This document shows positions 48,947 through 56,756 of a stretch of DNA of 64,000 bases, piece after piece. This DNA is from an uncultured Lachnospiraceae bacterium (GTDB lineage Bacteria > Bacillota > Clostridia > Lachnospirales > Lachnospiraceae). The number at the start of each line of letters is the position of its first letter. The stretch's first letter is position 1. The notes under the pieces were generated by a model. The model was not told where the DNA came from, did no database searches, and saw only the letters and a program-made list of their open reading frames with translations. Position numbers and translations under genes: made by a program. Location: assembly GCA_910589075.1 (NCBI GenBank), contig CAJUSK010000011.1, positions 190,061 through 254,060 of the forward strand, given 5' to 3'.

Positions 48947-49180
48947 ATGAAAGTACAGAATATCAAAGACATTGATAAGTTTTTTAAGGTTATTGATTCC
49001 TGCATCGGCAAGGTAGAGCTGGTAACAGGAGAAGGAGACAGACTGAATCTGAAATCCAAATTATCCCAGTATGTTTCCATGGCCAATATCTTTTCTGACG
49101 GAACGATTTCCGAGCTGGAAATTCTTGCTTACGAACCGGAAGATATCACCAAATTAGTTAACTTTATGATGGAAAGCTAG
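48947..49180 (+). CDS. Small HPr-sized protein of unknown function
   Basis: A 77-residue protein, the same length as the HPr-like protein at 34349-34582. The two look alike in pattern: an N-terminal strand, a helix starting with IDK, strands around residues 22-35 (KVELVTGEG versus DFDLVSGRY), and a C-terminal EPEDITKLVNFM against EDDIDEVLNIL. No catalytic His in the HPr position and no clear Ser46 motif. Common ancestry with HPr is inference from this pattern. The ribosome site is GGAGAGGAG. The CPBP protease gene starts ten bases after its stop. Confidence 0.75.
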   Translation: MKVQNIKDIDKFFKVIDSCIGKVELVTGEGDRLNLKSKLSQYVSMANIFSDGTISELEILAYEPEDITKLVNFMMES

Positions 49181-49189
49181 GCGTAAGGA

Positions 49190-50119
49190 ATGAACAGCAA
49201 AAAAGTAAATTGGTTCTTTTTAACAACCATTCTACTGCATTTTCTTATTGTAGTATTAATGGTTGTTTTTCGTTCTGTGTTCACATTAGGCATTATTGCT
49301 AACTTTATTGTCAGCAGCGGCATGATTCTCTTGCCGGCGCTTTTGTTTCTCGCTTTTTCCGGTGATCATTTTGTAGAAGCGGTAGGATTTCACAAAATAA
49401 AATGGTCCTCTGTTGGCATGATCGTGCTCTTTACTTTTTTGACAATGCCTCTTACTACCGTCATTAACACAGTTTCCATGTTTTTTGTGGAAAATGCAGT
49501 AATGGAGATCAGCGGGCAGATTTTGGAGATTCCTTTTCTGCTTGCCTTTTTCTTCATGGCTGTCAGTGCCCCGGTGTGTGAAGAAGTGGTGTATCGGGGA
49601 ATTGCCTATCGGGGATACCGGAAATCAGGAACGCTTTTGCAGGCGGCTGTTTTGTCTGCGCTGATTTTTGCAACGGGGCATATGAATTTCAATCAGGCGG
49701 CATATGCATTTGTAATCGGCATCATGCTTGTATTTTTGGTGGAAGCCACTGGAAGTATTTGGGCTTCTATTATTTATCATGTAATTTTTAACGGATACAG
49801 CGTGTGTATTATGTATCTGTCTAAAGACATACTTTTAGACGATACGATTTCCGAACTTCCCAGTGGTTGGACGGAACAGGATTCCCTGCTTTACGGGCTG
49901 GGAGTGTCCCTGGTGATGGCGACGATAATGACTTCCATTGCAGTCTGCGTACTGGTTTGGATCGCAAAGAATGAAGGGCGGAGCGAACGTCTGAAACAGT
50001 TTTGGACAACCCGCCATAATAAAAAAGAGAAAATGATTACAATTCCACTGATCGTGGCGATTATCCTGAGTATTGCCTACATGGTGACGGATGTAATTTT
50101 ATATAAAATAATGGTATGA
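49190..50119 (+). CDS. CPBP family intramembrane metalloprotease
   Basis: A 309-residue polytopic protein with about eight hydrophobic segments. The CPBP (CAAX protease and bacteriocin-processing) motifs are all present: CEEVVYRGIAYRGY with the Glu-Glu and Arg (about 130-143), FATGHMNFNQ with the His (about 163-172), and IIYHVIFNGY with the second His (about 195-204). The tail carries a basic cytoplasmic segment and a final helix. The substrate is unknown. Its stop overlaps the next start as ATGA. Confidence 0.92.
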   Translation: MNSKKVNWFFLTTILLHFLIVVLMVVFRSVFTLGIIANFIVSSGMILLPALLFLAFSGDHFVEAVGFHKIKWSSVGMIVLFTFLTMPLTTVINTVSMFFVENAVMEISGQILEIPFLLAFFFMAVSAPVCEEVVYRGIAYRGYRKSGTLLQAAVLSALIFATGHMNFNQAAYAFVIGIMLVFLVEATGSIWASIIYHVIFNGYSVCIMYLSKDILLDDTISELPSGWTEQDSLLYGLGVSLVMATIMTSIAVCVLVWIAKNEGRSERLKQFWTTRHNKKEKMITIPLIVAIILSIAYMVTDVILYKIMV

Positions 50120-50799
50120 GAGAAATCAATATTTTAGGATTGAGCCTGCATGATTATACGTTGCGGGAGAAAATGCGTATGCTGGACGGATTTCTGGACC
50201 ATGGAGTTCCGGGTACCGTGGAATTTGTCTCTGCAAAGGTGTTGATGCGGGCGGAGTCGGATGCCAGACATAAAGAATGGCTGGAATCCATGGACATTAT
50301 AGAATACTGTGATGCGGATATTCTGCGTGCAGCCGGAATCACGTCCAGAGGACGGATGCGTGAGATTGAAAACAACAGTTTTCTATATGAATTGCTCAGA
50401 AGGCTTGTACGGGAAAGGCGTCCTGTTTATTTGCTTGCAGATTCACAGGATGCAATGCTTGCGCTGGAGTCGGATATACAACGGGAACAGATAGAGATTG
50501 TTGGAAAAAATATTCTGTCCTCTGATGAAGGCGCTGCCAGTGCGGATCAAATTATCAATGATATCAATGATAAGGCGCCGGATGCCATTTTGACATTGTC
50601 AGACTGTTTTGTCCGGGAAGCCTTTATTTATCATAATAAAAACAGGATCAATGCAGGCATTTGGGTAGGGCTTTCCAAAGAAGGGCCCGTGGCGGGCCCG
50701 GACAGGAAACGGATGTATGTGTTTGTGACAAAGCTGCAGAAGAAATTGTTTCAGAGAAAAGTCCATCGGTATGAGAATCAGGGAAAGACGGAAAATTAA
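50116..50799 (+). CDS. WecG/TagA/CpsF-like glycosyltransferase-family protein, divergent
   Basis: A 227-residue cytoplasmic protein starting with REINILGLSLHDYTLREKM and containing VEFVSAKVLMRAESD, the pattern of the WecB/TagA/CpsF family, whose members transfer ManNAc-type sugars to undecaprenyl-linked precursors. The region where the family has its conserved Asp-Gly-x-Gly donor motif reads CDADILRAAGI, so key residues seem altered. It also has RRPVYLLADSQDAM in the Rossmann half. Translation is coupled to the CPBP protease. Treat the sugar-transfer activity as uncertain. Confidence 0.75.
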   Translation: MREINILGLSLHDYTLREKMRMLDGFLDHGVPGTVEFVSAKVLMRAESDARHKEWLESMDIIEYCDADILRAAGITSRGRMREIENNSFLYELLRRLVRERRPVYLLADSQDAMLALESDIQREQIEIVGKNILSSDEGAASADQIINDINDKAPDAILTLSDCFVREAFIYHNKNRINAGIWVGLSKEGPVAGPDRKRMYVFVTKLQKKLFQRKVHRYENQGKTEN

Positions 50800-50813
50800 A
50801 GTTCCGTCTTTTT
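50784..50813 (+). terminator. Terminator of the CPBP-TagA-like unit
   Basis: AAAGACGGAA (50784-50793) pairs with TTCCGTCTTT (50802-50811) followed by TT. The left arm overlaps the last codons. Confidence 0.92.
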
Positions 50814-51033
50814 GTACATATTTCGTTGTGCAGGTTGCCGAAGCTATAAAAGGTAAAAAAATGAAAAAAGCGTAAAAAATGCATAAAATATACCATATTC
50901 CCTGTAGATTTATTTGTAGATATATATTAAAATGATACATGGACAGAGTAAATCTGAAAAAATATCCGGATGGCAGCATTTGACAGATTATGCAGAATGC
51001 ATAATTTTCCGGAAAAGAGAAGGAGCAGGGGAA

Positions 51034-52122
51034 ATGATTTCTAATCAGATTTTACAGAACACAATCGAAGGGTTGAAGGCAATATCGCGTGTGGAGTTCA
51101 GTATCATCGATACGGATGGTAAAGTAGCCGCCTCCACATCGGACAATATGAGCGAGTTTGAAAAATCCGCTCTGGAGTTTGTAACTTCTCCGGCGGACAG
51201 CCAGGAGATTCAGGGATGCCAGTTTTTTAAAATTTATGATGAGCAGCAGTTGGAATACATTCTGGTAGCCGGAGGAGCAGGGGAAGATCTGTACATGGTA
51301 GGTAAAATGGTGGCTTTCCAGATTCAGAATCTGTTGACCGCCTATAAAGAACGCTTCGACAAGGATAATTTTATTAAGAATCTTCTTCTGGACAATCTGC
51401 TGTTGGTGGATATTTACAGCCGTTCCAAAAAACTGCATATTCCGACAGATGTCAGGCGGGTGGTCATAGTTGTGGAAGCTGAGAACGGCAAAGACAGCAA
51501 CGCCCTGGAAATCATCCGGAATCTCAAAGAAAATGCGGGCAAAGATTTTGTGACGGCGGTGGATGAAAACAATGTCATAGTAGTGAAGGAAATTGCCGAT
51601 GGAGACGGCAATGCTGAGATAGACAGAAAGGCAGAAGAAATTGCCTGCTGTCTGGAAAAAGAAGGTATTGGCAATGTACATATAGCTTATGGTACAATTA
51701 TAGGGGAAATCAAGGAGGTCAGCCGTTCATATAAAGAAGCGAAAATGGCATTGGATGTGGGCAAGATATTTTTCAGTGAGCGCAATATCATTGCGTACAG
51801 TGAACTGGGGATTGGCCGCCTGATTTACCAGCTTCCGATTCCGCTCTGTAAAATGTTCATCAAGGAGATTTTTGACGGCAGGAATCCGGACGAATTTGAT
51901 GAAGAAACTTTAACAACCATTCATAAGTTTTTTGAAAACAGTCTGAACGTTTCCGAAACATCCAGACAACTGTTTATTCACAGAAACACCCTTGTATACC
52001 GGCTGGACAAGCTGCAGAAGAGTACGGGGCTGGATCTGCGTATTTTTGAGGATGCCATTACGTTCAAAATCGCCCTTATGGTTGTTAAATATATGAAATA
52101 CATGGAAACTTTTGATTTTTAG
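51034..52122 (+). CDS. CdaR/PucR-type transcriptional regulator
   Basis: A 362-residue regulator. The ATG at 51034 is preferred for AGGAGCAGGGG just upstream; the longer frame has no ribosome site. The N-terminal part (1-120) looks like the putative sugar-diacid recognition domain of CdaR-like proteins, a degenerate GGDEF-like central domain runs from about 150 to 270, and the PucR-type C-terminal helix-turn-helix is clear: LTTIHKFFENSLNVSETSRQLFIHRNTLVYRLDKL with IFEDAITFKIALMV. Effector unknown. The ftsE gene begins 21 bases later, an unusual placement for a metabolic regulator. Confidence 0.9.
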   Translation: MISNQILQNTIEGLKAISRVEFSIIDTDGKVAASTSDNMSEFEKSALEFVTSPADSQEIQGCQFFKIYDEQQLEYILVAGGAGEDLYMVGKMVAFQIQNLLTAYKERFDKDNFIKNLLLDNLLLVDIYSRSKKLHIPTDVRRVVIVVEAENGKDSNALEIIRNLKENAGKDFVTAVDENNVIVVKEIADGDGNAEIDRKAEEIACCLEKEGIGNVHIAYGTIIGEIKEVSRSYKEAKMALDVGKIFFSERNIIAYSELGIGRLIYQLPIPLCKMFIKEIFDGRNPDEFDEETLTTIHKFFENSLNVSETSRQLFIHRNTLVYRLDKLQKSTGLDLRIFEDAITFKIALMVVKYMKYMETFDF

Positions 52123-52143
52123 AAATATACAGGAGAAAAAGAG

Positions 52144-52878
52144 TTGGCAGGGAAAAGACGGGTAAGAAGAGGGTCATCCGAATCAAGGGATATTATTGTA
52201 TTGGACAATGTAAGCAAATCCTATTCCACAGGGGCGCCAGCGCTGAACGGTGTCAGCATCCGGATTCGGCGGGGTGAATTTGTATTTGTGGTGGGGGACA
52301 GTGGATCAGGCAAGTCTACGCTGATCAAGCTGCTCCTGCGTGAACTGACGCCCACCTCCGGCGGTGTGTGGGTAAACGGTGAGGATGTGGTGCGTCTGCG
52401 GCATCGCAAAATACCAAAATTCAGGCGCAATCTTGGCATTGTATTCCAGGATTTCCGTCTGTTAAAAGACCGCAATGTTTATGAAAATGTGGCTTTTGCA
52501 CAGCGCATCATACAGGTGCCCACCAGGGAGATCCGGAAAAATGTGCCGGCGATCCTCTCTATCGTGGGGCTGGCCGGAAAATACAAGGCAAAGCCCAGGC
52601 AGCTTTCCGGAGGGGAACAACAGAGAGTGGCGCTGGCAAGGGCATTGATTAATAAGCCTTCTATTTTGTTAGCAGATGAGCCTACGGGGAATCTGGATCC
52701 TAAGAATTCCTGGGAGATTATGAAGCTGCTGGAAGAGATTAACCAGAATGGGACCACTGTGCTTGTGGTAACCCATAACCGGGAAATTGTAAATGCCATG
52801 AAGAAGAGAGTCGTTACAATGAAAAAGGGTGTGATTGTAAGCGACGAAGAAGAAGGCGGTTATATTGATGAGGATTAG
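52144..52878 (+). CDS. ftsE: Cell division ATP-binding protein FtsE
   Basis: ATPase of the FtsEX complex that activates peptidoglycan hydrolases at the septum or side wall. TTG start at 52144 with AGGAG upstream. The 244-residue protein has a basic extension of about 17 residues, then Walker A GDSGSGKST, Q-loop FQDFRLLKDRNVYENV, signature LSGGEQQRVALARAL, Walker B ILLADEPTGNLDP and H-loop VVTHN. The FRLL motif is typical of FtsE. The end overlaps ftsX. Confidence 0.96.
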   Translation: MAGKRRVRRGSSESRDIIVLDNVSKSYSTGAPALNGVSIRIRRGEFVFVVGDSGSGKSTLIKLLLRELTPTSGGVWVNGEDVVRLRHRKIPKFRRNLGIVFQDFRLLKDRNVYENVAFAQRIIQVPTREIRKNVPAILSIVGLAGKYKAKPRQLSGGEQQRVALARALINKPSILLADEPTGNLDPKNSWEIMKLLEEINQNGTTVLVVTHNREIVNAMKKRVVTMKKGVIVSDEEEGGYIDED

Positions 52879-53764
52879 TACACTTTTTTATACGATAAAA
52901 CAAGGTTTTGTAAATATACTCAGGAATAAATGGTTTTCACTTGCGTCTATTGCTACTATTTCGGCCTGCCTGTTCCTTTTTGGGCTGTTTTATGCCATTC
53001 TGACCAATTTTCAGCATGTGGTGCGTACAGCGGAAGAGGGCGTGAGTGTTACGGTATTTTTTGATGAAGGTATCAGTGATGAACGGATACGGGAGATCGG
53101 GGATATGATCAGTAAGCGGGTGGAAGTGAGAGAGCTGAAATTCAAATCTGCCGAGGCAGTATGGGAAGAGTTCCGCGTAGAGTATCTGGGAGAGTATGCG
53201 GATGGTTTTACCGAAAATCCCCTGGAGGACTCCGCGAATTATGAAATTTATCTCAGCGATGTGTCCATGCAGAGCACCCTTGTCACTTATCTGGAATCGG
53301 TAGAGGGAGTGCGGCAGGTGAACCGCTCGGAGATTACTGCCAATGCCCTGGGAGGCATCAATGTGCTGATTGGATATGTTTCGCTGGGGATTATCATTAT
53401 TTTGCTGGCGGTTTCCATTTTCTTGATCAGCAATACGGTTATGATCGGTATTTCCGTCAGAAAAGAAGAGATCAACATTATGAAATATATTGGTGCCACA
53501 GACTTTTTTGTCAGATCGCCTTTTGTGATCGAAGGAATATTGATTGGCCTGATGGGTTCCGTGGTGCCCCTTGTATCCATTTATTATATTTATACCAATG
53601 TCATTGTGTACATCAATGACAGATTTCAGATCCTGTCCGGGCTTTTGAATTTTCTGCCTGTGGAGGAGATTTTTTCCAAACTGATGCCGGTTTCCATTGC
53701 AATCGGTGTGGGCATCGGATTTTTGGGCAGTGTCACAACAGTTAGAAAACATTTAAAAGTTTAA
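52868..53764 (+). CDS. ftsX: Cell division membrane protein FtsX
   Basis: Membrane subunit of FtsEX, 298 residues. The ATG at 52868 overlaps the ftsE stop by 11 bases. It has four transmembrane helices: one near 22-45, an extracytoplasmic domain of about 110 residues with VSVTVFFDEGISDERIREIG, then helices at about 168-192, 216-238 and 270-290. The large first loop is the part that contacts the peptidoglycan hydrolase. The M23-domain gene follows 13 bases later. Confidence 0.96.
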   Translation: MRISTLFYTIKQGFVNILRNKWFSLASIATISACLFLFGLFYAILTNFQHVVRTAEEGVSVTVFFDEGISDERIREIGDMISKRVEVRELKFKSAEAVWEEFRVEYLGEYADGFTENPLEDSANYEIYLSDVSMQSTLVTYLESVEGVRQVNRSEITANALGGINVLIGYVSLGIIIILLAVSIFLISNTVMIGISVRKEEINIMKYIGATDFFVRSPFVIEGILIGLMGSVVPLVSIYYIYTNVIVYINDRFQILSGLLNFLPVEEIFSKLMPVSIAIGVGIGFLGSVTTVRKHLKV

Positions 53765-53777
53765 TTGAGGGCATTGC

Positions 53778-55004
53778 ATGAAGAAGAGGCGGAATATACT
53801 GGCGTGCCTGTGTACGGTTTTTCTGTTGGCCGGGATGGCAGCGCCCTCGTTTACGAGCCGGGCGGATTCCAAAGCGGATAAAATCCAGGACAGTATCAAA
53901 CAGAAACAGAGCGCGATAGGAGAGGCACAGAAGCAAAAACAGGCTCTTGAGTCCGGTCTGACAGATGTGAAAAAGCTGGTGCAGGAACTGGAGAACACGA
54001 AACAGAACCTGAAAGATTATGTGGAGAAGCTGGATAAAAATCTGGACGAAATAGAAGCGAAAATCAAGGAATTGAAAGAGCTGATTTCCGAAAAGGAAGA
54101 GGAGATCGAAGAGACGCAGCAGTCACTGGCTGAGAGCATGGAGGTGGAAAAAGAACAATACGCCGCCATGAAAAAGAGAATTAAGTTTATGTATGAACGG
54201 GGGCAGACATTTTATCTGGACATGCTCTTTACGACCGATAATTTCGGAGATGTATTGAGCCGCACGGAATTTATTGAGAAAGTAGCGGCTTATGACAGAA
54301 AGAAGCTGGAGGAATATCAGGAAACGGTAGCCCAAATAGAAACCTTTAAAGAAGAGCTGGAAGCGGAAAAGCTGGTGCTTGACGCGGCAAAGGAGTCGGT
54401 GGAAGAGGAAGAAGCGGCGCTCAATGCCTTAATTGCTTCGAAAGAGAAAGAAATCAAAAATTATGATGCGGACATCAGCAATAAATCACAGGTTGTACGG
54501 GAATATGAAGCGGAAATTGCCGCACAGAATGCGACGATAGCGGCTTTGGAACAGGCTGTGGCAGCAGAGAAAAAACAGCTTGAGGAAGCCAACCGCCCCA
54601 AATATGACGGCGGCAGATTTAAGTGGCCTGCGCCATCCTACACAAGAATTTCCGATGACTATGGAAACAGGATTCATCCAACGCTGGGTGTGCAGCAGTT
54701 CCACAATGGGGTGGATCTGGCAGCGCCCAGCGGGTCGCCTATTCTGGCAGCCTATGATGGAGATGTGGTGGCGGCAGATTATAACGGGAGTATGGGTAAT
54801 TATATTATGATAGACCATGGAGATGGCCTGTATACGATCTACATGCATGCATCTGCATTGTATGTATCGAAAGGCACTCATGTGGCAAAAGGGGATCAGA
54901 TAGCGGCAGTAGGTTCTACGGGACGTTCTACAGGTCCACACCTGCATTTCAGTGTACGTCTGAATGGCAGTTATGTAAGTCCGTGGAATTATTTGTCGTC
55001 ATAA
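53778..55004 (+). CDS. Secreted coiled-coil M23 peptidase, FtsEX partner (EnvC/PcsB-like)
   Basis: A 408-residue exported protein: signal peptide (1-29, ending SRA-DSK), a long coiled coil (about 30-265, rich in Glu, Lys, Gln) and a C-terminal LytM/M23 domain (about 280-405). The domain has the Zn-binding HNGVDLAAPSGSP motif, and HASALYVSKGTHV and TGPHLHFSVRLNG with HLH, so catalytic residues appear intact, unlike degenerate EnvC. Coiled-coil hydrolases encoded behind ftsEX are activated by FtsEX through the coiled coil. The S41 protease gene follows. Confidence 0.94.
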   Translation: MKKRRNILACLCTVFLLAGMAAPSFTSRADSKADKIQDSIKQKQSAIGEAQKQKQALESGLTDVKKLVQELENTKQNLKDYVEKLDKNLDEIEAKIKELKELISEKEEEIEETQQSLAESMEVEKEQYAAMKKRIKFMYERGQTFYLDMLFTTDNFGDVLSRTEFIEKVAAYDRKKLEEYQETVAQIETFKEELEAEKLVLDAAKESVEEEEAALNALIASKEKEIKNYDADISNKSQVVREYEAEIAAQNATIAALEQAVAAEKKQLEEANRPKYDGGRFKWPAPSYTRISDDYGNRIHPTLGVQQFHNGVDLAAPSGSPILAAYDGDVVAADYNGSMGNYIMIDHGDGLYTIYMHASALYVSKGTHVAKGDQIAAVGSTGRSTGPHLHFSVRLNGSYVSPWNYLSS

Positions 55005-55036
55005 AGAATAAAATCTTTTTAGAGGAATTGACAGGA

Positions 55037-56263
55037 ATGGGGAACATGTCAGATAAAAGAAAATTTGTAAACGGGCTGATTGCGGGCCTGCTTCTGGCGG
55101 TCATTATTGTATCCGCCACATATGCGGGTCGGGAAGCGGTGACAGCATGGAAACGGCACAATGATACAGACAGTGATGCAGGCAGCGGCGAGGTTGTCAG
55201 TGCAAGGACAATGCAGAAGCTGCAGCTCATCGAAGAGATAATTGAAGAGAACTATGCATTGGATATGGTGGACAGCAAAGCCATGGAAAATGGGATTTAT
55301 CAGGGATTGATCAGTTCTCTGGGGGATCCGTATTCCGCATACTATTCCGCAGAAGAGATGCAGGAGCAGCAGGAAAAACTGGATGGGGTATATTATGGTA
55401 TAGGCGCTTATGTGCGTCTGGATGAGTCGCTGGGGTTTGCCCGTCTGGGTGAGATTTTCCCTGACAGCCCCGCCCAGGAAAGCGGGCTGCAGGAAGGCGA
55501 TCTGATCATGCGGGTGGACGATCAGTATACGAAAGGTATGAGTCTGGAGAATGTGGTCAGTCTGATTAAAGGTGAAGAAGGAACGAAAGTTACGCTGACC
55601 ATTATGCGCGAAGGAGAAGCCGATACAAGAGAGGTGGAAGTGGAGCGCAGAGAAGTACCCAAGCAGACAGTTTCCTTTGAGATGATGGAGGATCAGATTG
55701 CCTATATCAGAATCACGGAATTTGATAAGGTTACAGTAGATCAGTTTACCGATGCCCTGGCGACGGCCAAAGGTTCCGGTATGCTGGGTCTGGTGCTGGA
55801 TCTTAGGGATAATCCCGGAGGCAATCTGGCGGCAGTCATAGATGTGGCCAGAAAGTTACTGCCCAAAGGGCTGGTGGTCTATACGGAGGATAAGGCGGGC
55901 AAGCGCCAGGACTATAATTGTGACGGAGAAAATGAGCTGACCGTACCGATGGTCGTATTGGTCAATGAGGGCAGCGCCAGTGCGTCGGAAGTGTTGGCAG
56001 GCGCCATTAAAGACTATGGAAAAGGGAAACTGCTGGGAACCACAACCTTTGGAAAAGGGATTGTGCAGAAATATCTGGCTATGTCGGACGGTTCTGCGGT
56101 GAAGCTGACGACCAGCAAATATTATACACCTAAAGGTAATAATATTCATGGAATCGGGATTGAACCTGACGAGAAACTGGAACTGGATTTTGAACGGTAT
56201 GTGGAGGAAGGGTACGATAATCAGTTGGAACGTGCAAAGGAAATATTGGTGACAGGAGAGTAG
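55037..56263 (+). CDS. C-terminal processing protease, S41 family
   Basis: A 408-residue membrane-anchored serine protease of the CtpA/CtpB type. The ATG at 55037 is used, with AGAGGAA about ten bases upstream; an ATG at 55046 is also possible. One N-terminal transmembrane helix (about 12-32), then a helical region, a PDZ domain (about 110-190) with PAQESGLQEGDLIMRVD, and the protease core with the Ser of EGSASASEVLAGAIKDYG and the Lys of TTFGKGIVQK forming the Ser-Lys dyad. It ends the ftsE-ftsX-M23-ctp operon and could trim cell-wall hydrolases. Terminator follows at once. Confidence 0.94.
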   Translation: MGNMSDKRKFVNGLIAGLLLAVIIVSATYAGREAVTAWKRHNDTDSDAGSGEVVSARTMQKLQLIEEIIEENYALDMVDSKAMENGIYQGLISSLGDPYSAYYSAEEMQEQQEKLDGVYYGIGAYVRLDESLGFARLGEIFPDSPAQESGLQEGDLIMRVDDQYTKGMSLENVVSLIKGEEGTKVTLTIMREGEADTREVEVERREVPKQTVSFEMMEDQIAYIRITEFDKVTVDQFTDALATAKGSGMLGLVLDLRDNPGGNLAAVIDVARKLLPKGLVVYTEDKAGKRQDYNCDGENELTVPMVVLVNEGSASASEVLAGAIKDYGKGKLLGTTTFGKGIVQKYLAMSDGSAVKLTTSKYYTPKGNNIHGIGIEPDEKLELDFERYVEEGYDNQLERAKEILVTGE

Positions 56264-56286
56264 GGAGCAGAAATGCTCCCTTTTTT
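56263..56286 (+). terminator. Terminator of the ftsEX operon
   Basis: GGGAGCA, loop GAAA, TGCTCCC, then six T residues. The stem begins in the stop codon of the S41 protease gene. Confidence 0.93.
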
Positions 56287-56287
56287 A

Positions 56288-56332
56288 CTCATGACAATAG
56301 GTTTGCTGGCGAAGCCTGCAATCTATTGTTGT
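56288..56332 (+). repeat. Dispersed hairpin repeat, copy D
   Basis: Core 56295-56328: CAATAG and CTATTG arms, an inner TTGC/GCAA pairing, and a GGC-GAA-GCC tip. It matches copy A with a one-base difference in the loop. Like A it begins just behind a terminator T-tract, with CTCATGA in front. Confidence 0.88.
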
Positions 56333-56650
56333 ATGGTAACAGGACATTGTAAAGGGTGCCTTTGACTGTTTATGGGACTACCTTTTCCGGAAAGCATTTG
56401 CCTTCCGGGGATTGCCTGACCTGTATAAGAGAAAGGGATGGTGACACAGACGCTGTTTCATGTGTGGATCCGTGGATTCGTACTTTTTTAGGGAGGAATG
56501 CCAGGAACCAGGACATGATAAAAATGTGAAAATATCGAACATATGTTTTGAAAACCGTGGACAAATACAATGGAAGGTGATACAATAATAGCATATTTCA
56601 CTGAACATTCAGTTCTGTTTTGAATCATTCAAACTTGCAGTGATTTGCTG
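56333..56650. other. Gene-free interval between repeat copies D and E
   Basis: About 320 bases with stop codons in every frame of useful length, no ribosome-site and start combination I would trust, and no clear promoter. It contains TTTTCCGG and CCGG-rich short patches only. With the flanking repeats it looks like non-coding, possibly decayed sequence. Confidence 0.5.
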
Positions 56651-56695
56651 TTCATGACATATAGAAAGTTCGCAAAGCAGGCTTTCTGCTGTTTA
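56651..56695 (+). repeat. Dispersed hairpin repeat, copy E
   Basis: TTCATGACA flank, then AGAAAG and CTTTCT arms around the conserved TTCGCAAAGC tip, ending GCTGTTTA. It shares GAAAGTTCGCAAAGC exactly with copies B and F. Copy F starts within two bases of its end. Confidence 0.8.
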
Positions 56696-56696
56696 A

Positions 56697-56737
56697 GACA
56701 ATGGAAAGTTCGCAAAGCATATTTTGTATTGTTTATA
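56697..56737 (+). repeat. Dispersed hairpin repeat, copy F
   Basis: CAAT and ATTG ends with GAAAGTTCGCAAAGC on the left, but the right inner arm has decayed (ATTTTGT instead of CTTTC), so the hairpin is weak. It lies 20 bases before the sbcD start codon. Confidence 0.75.
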
Positions 56738-56756
56738 GAAATGAAAAGGAGCCATC

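Noticed and set aside
56370..56608. Minus-strand open frames between the ftsEX operon and sbcD
   Set aside because: Cys/His-rich random-looking translation, no ribosome site and overlapping alternatives in two frames; not a gene.
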